Shown here: positions 62,419 to 64,000 of the stretch, in pieces
How positions within the stretch are numbered: the stretch's first letter is position 1
Layout: every line of letters begins with the position of its first letter
Assembly: GCA_017590115.1 (NCBI GenBank)
Contig: JAGGNK010009114.1
Coordinates: 20,297,747-20,361,746 of the forward strand
Length of the DNA stretch: 64,000 nucleotides
Direction of reading: 5' to 3'
Source: Montifringilla adamsi
Lineage: Eukaryota > Chordata > Aves > Passeriformes > Passeridae
Notes under the pieces: generated by a model
The model's input: only the letters and a program-made list of their open reading frames with translations
What the model was told of the DNA's origin: nothing
Database searches by the model: none
Position numbers and translations under genes: made by a program

Positions 62419-62434
62419 GTTTTTTTTTTTTTTT
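62357..62434. repeat. Long T-rich tract, 78 nt
   Basis: T runs of 15, 7, 36 and 15 nt are separated by C, GG and GG. It is the longest T-rich tract in the window. Confidence 0.9.
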
Positions 62435-64000
62435 GCCTCCCAAGACTTTGGCATCTGTTGCTGTCAGATAATTTGTGGCACGGCCCACTTGACCCTTGGT
62501 TCATAGGTCGTCAGAATCTATATGAAGGGGGTTATTCTCTGCTATTGTTGAGCAAGGGATTTACATCCTAACTCCTATTAATGCTTGTAAATCTCTCATG
62601 CATCATTGACAAGAGGAGGCCTAAATTACAATCATATTTGCTTATGAATACTACCAGACCACTGGCACAATCCGAACAGGCATGGAAATGGAATATTTGA
62701 GGAAGATGAAGTTTCAAGTGAGTCTAACAGGAATCTGAACCTGCAAGCCTTGCAGGAGTGCAGCTAGTTAGACACTTAGGAATACATTATTAATTATTTT
62801 AAAAGAAGCAAAATGTTTAGGAGAGGTATTGCAGCCTTGTGGCAACTGAGTCACACAGTGGAGGCACAGGTGCCTGAGCAGGGTGGGTGAGCAGAGGGAG
62901 CTGCACCAAGTCCTGGACTTGCTGGAATCAAGCAGAGAGCTCTGAGAGGAACTCATCATCACAGGCAGTTAGGCTGTTGTTGATAGCGCTTAAGAAAAAG
63001 GGCAATGTGAAATCAAATACACTTATAAACACTACAAGCAGGCATGCTGCAGTCCACTCTCTAAGATCTATTTTTTATTATAACCATCTCCATCTTGGTG
63101 TCAGGCATTTGAAGTAAACCAGATATTTATTTTGAAAATCATAGGAAAAGCTGCTTTTTGAAAAAACTAACGCTTTTAAGAATGTCACTGGCAATCAATA
63201 TTCCTTTGAGGAGAAATCCTTGAGTAAGATGTGCATTTCCTCAAACAAGAACAAATCCTGTCATGAATTCTGTGTGCCCTGCCTTTATTCAGTTATCATT
63301 AAATCCAAACTCATCTCGAATCCTTAGAGTCTGTATTGAGGAAAGAGTTCAGCATTTGGCTAACAAATTGATTGTGAGTGATTTAATCACCTTAAATGCA
63401 GAAGAGTTCTTGGTAACCATAGAAGAAATTATCTCAACACATAACACTTCAGAATTCAGTCTTAGTTTTGCTAATTCTGATAACAATATATACTTGTCTT
63501 CCAATTGTCAAAAGCAAAAATCAAAGACAGTGCAGTCAGTTAATCTGCAATTAAAAACAGTGTATGTTTGCATATTCAATGATAAAATTAAGATATCTAA
63601 TGACTGAACACATCAGAAGAGAACTCCCACTTTTATCTCTGATTTTACCTGGTCAGGACTTTTTACTGTTTTTTTCACCCTGTAGGAGCACACCTGCACA
63701 CAGTCTACACTTCCCTAGATACAATAACAAGGACATTTTCCTCAGGTTGCTAAACTGAGGGACTGAGGGCCTGAAGGAGAAGTCCCCACACTGGGGGGAC
63801 TGGGGGCAATGGGTCCCTCTGGCTCACAGGAGCCGGGGTTGCTGCACCAGCCCATTCTCTGTCACTGCATCCATTGCCACAAAGGTTGCAAGTTCAAAAC
63901 CAGAACAAATTTGAGTAAGTTCTTCTTCCTGCAAGCAGTAGTCTGTTATTTTAAAAAAAATCCTTCACAACAGTTTTCTCATGTGCCTAAAAAATATTTT
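62435..64000. other. Intergenic sequence to the window edge; no gene found
   Basis: AT-rich sequence with an open frame of 114 codons at 63263-63607 that has no recognisable domain and low-complexity composition; I treat it as chance. No RNA gene seen. Confidence 0.5.

Noticed and set aside
63263..63607. 114-codon open frame near the right edge
   Set aside because: AT-rich, Ser/Asn/Ile-rich, no domain and no splice or promoter context; consistent with chance.

Overview
The window is nuclear DNA from a bird. The evidence is an engrailed-1 (EN1) terminal region of avian type, split exons with GT/AG borders, and very few interspersed repeats. There is also one degenerate long terminal repeat (59077-59263) whose two ends match an endogenous-retrovirus LTR that I recall as common in bird genomes. 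The species cannot be fixed from the sequence alone.

Only one protein-coding gene is supported. The window opens inside EN1 exon 1, so the start codon, the EH1 repression motif and the promoter lie off the left edge. Exon 1 ends at 200 with the Trp-containing EH2 motif. A 2.7 kb GC-rich intron follows (201-2900). Exon 2 (2901-3217) encodes the linker, the full homeodomain and the C-terminal EH5 region. A 3' UTR of about 570 nt ends near a poly(A) signal at 3757-3762.

From about 1 to 8.6 kb the DNA is GC- and CpG-rich, broken by AT-rich islands. This is the usual layout of a Polycomb-controlled developmental gene in a DNA methylation valley. An element at about 6.78-7.0 kb has a perfect 16-bp octamer palindrome, a DR1 nuclear-receptor site, and TCF/LEF-like and homeodomain-like sites close together.

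From 8.6 kb to the right edge I found no gene. The sequence is AT-rich and holds homopolymer tracts, short tandem repeats, two MIR-like SINE fossils, palindromic remnants of old repeats, the LTR fragment, an isolated CpG island at 48.60-48.79 kb, and AT-rich blocks rich in ATTA and octamer motifs. This fits the gene desert that in other vertebrates lies 3' of EN1. Its likely job is distal regulation of EN1, a WNT-responsive regulator of midbrain-hindbrain, ventral limb ectoderm and spinal V1 interneurons, but no enhancer can be proven here.

I found no new multi-gene system. The least expected structural feature is an almost exact 97-bp tandem duplication at the 3' end of the EN1 intron, which duplicates the splice acceptor.
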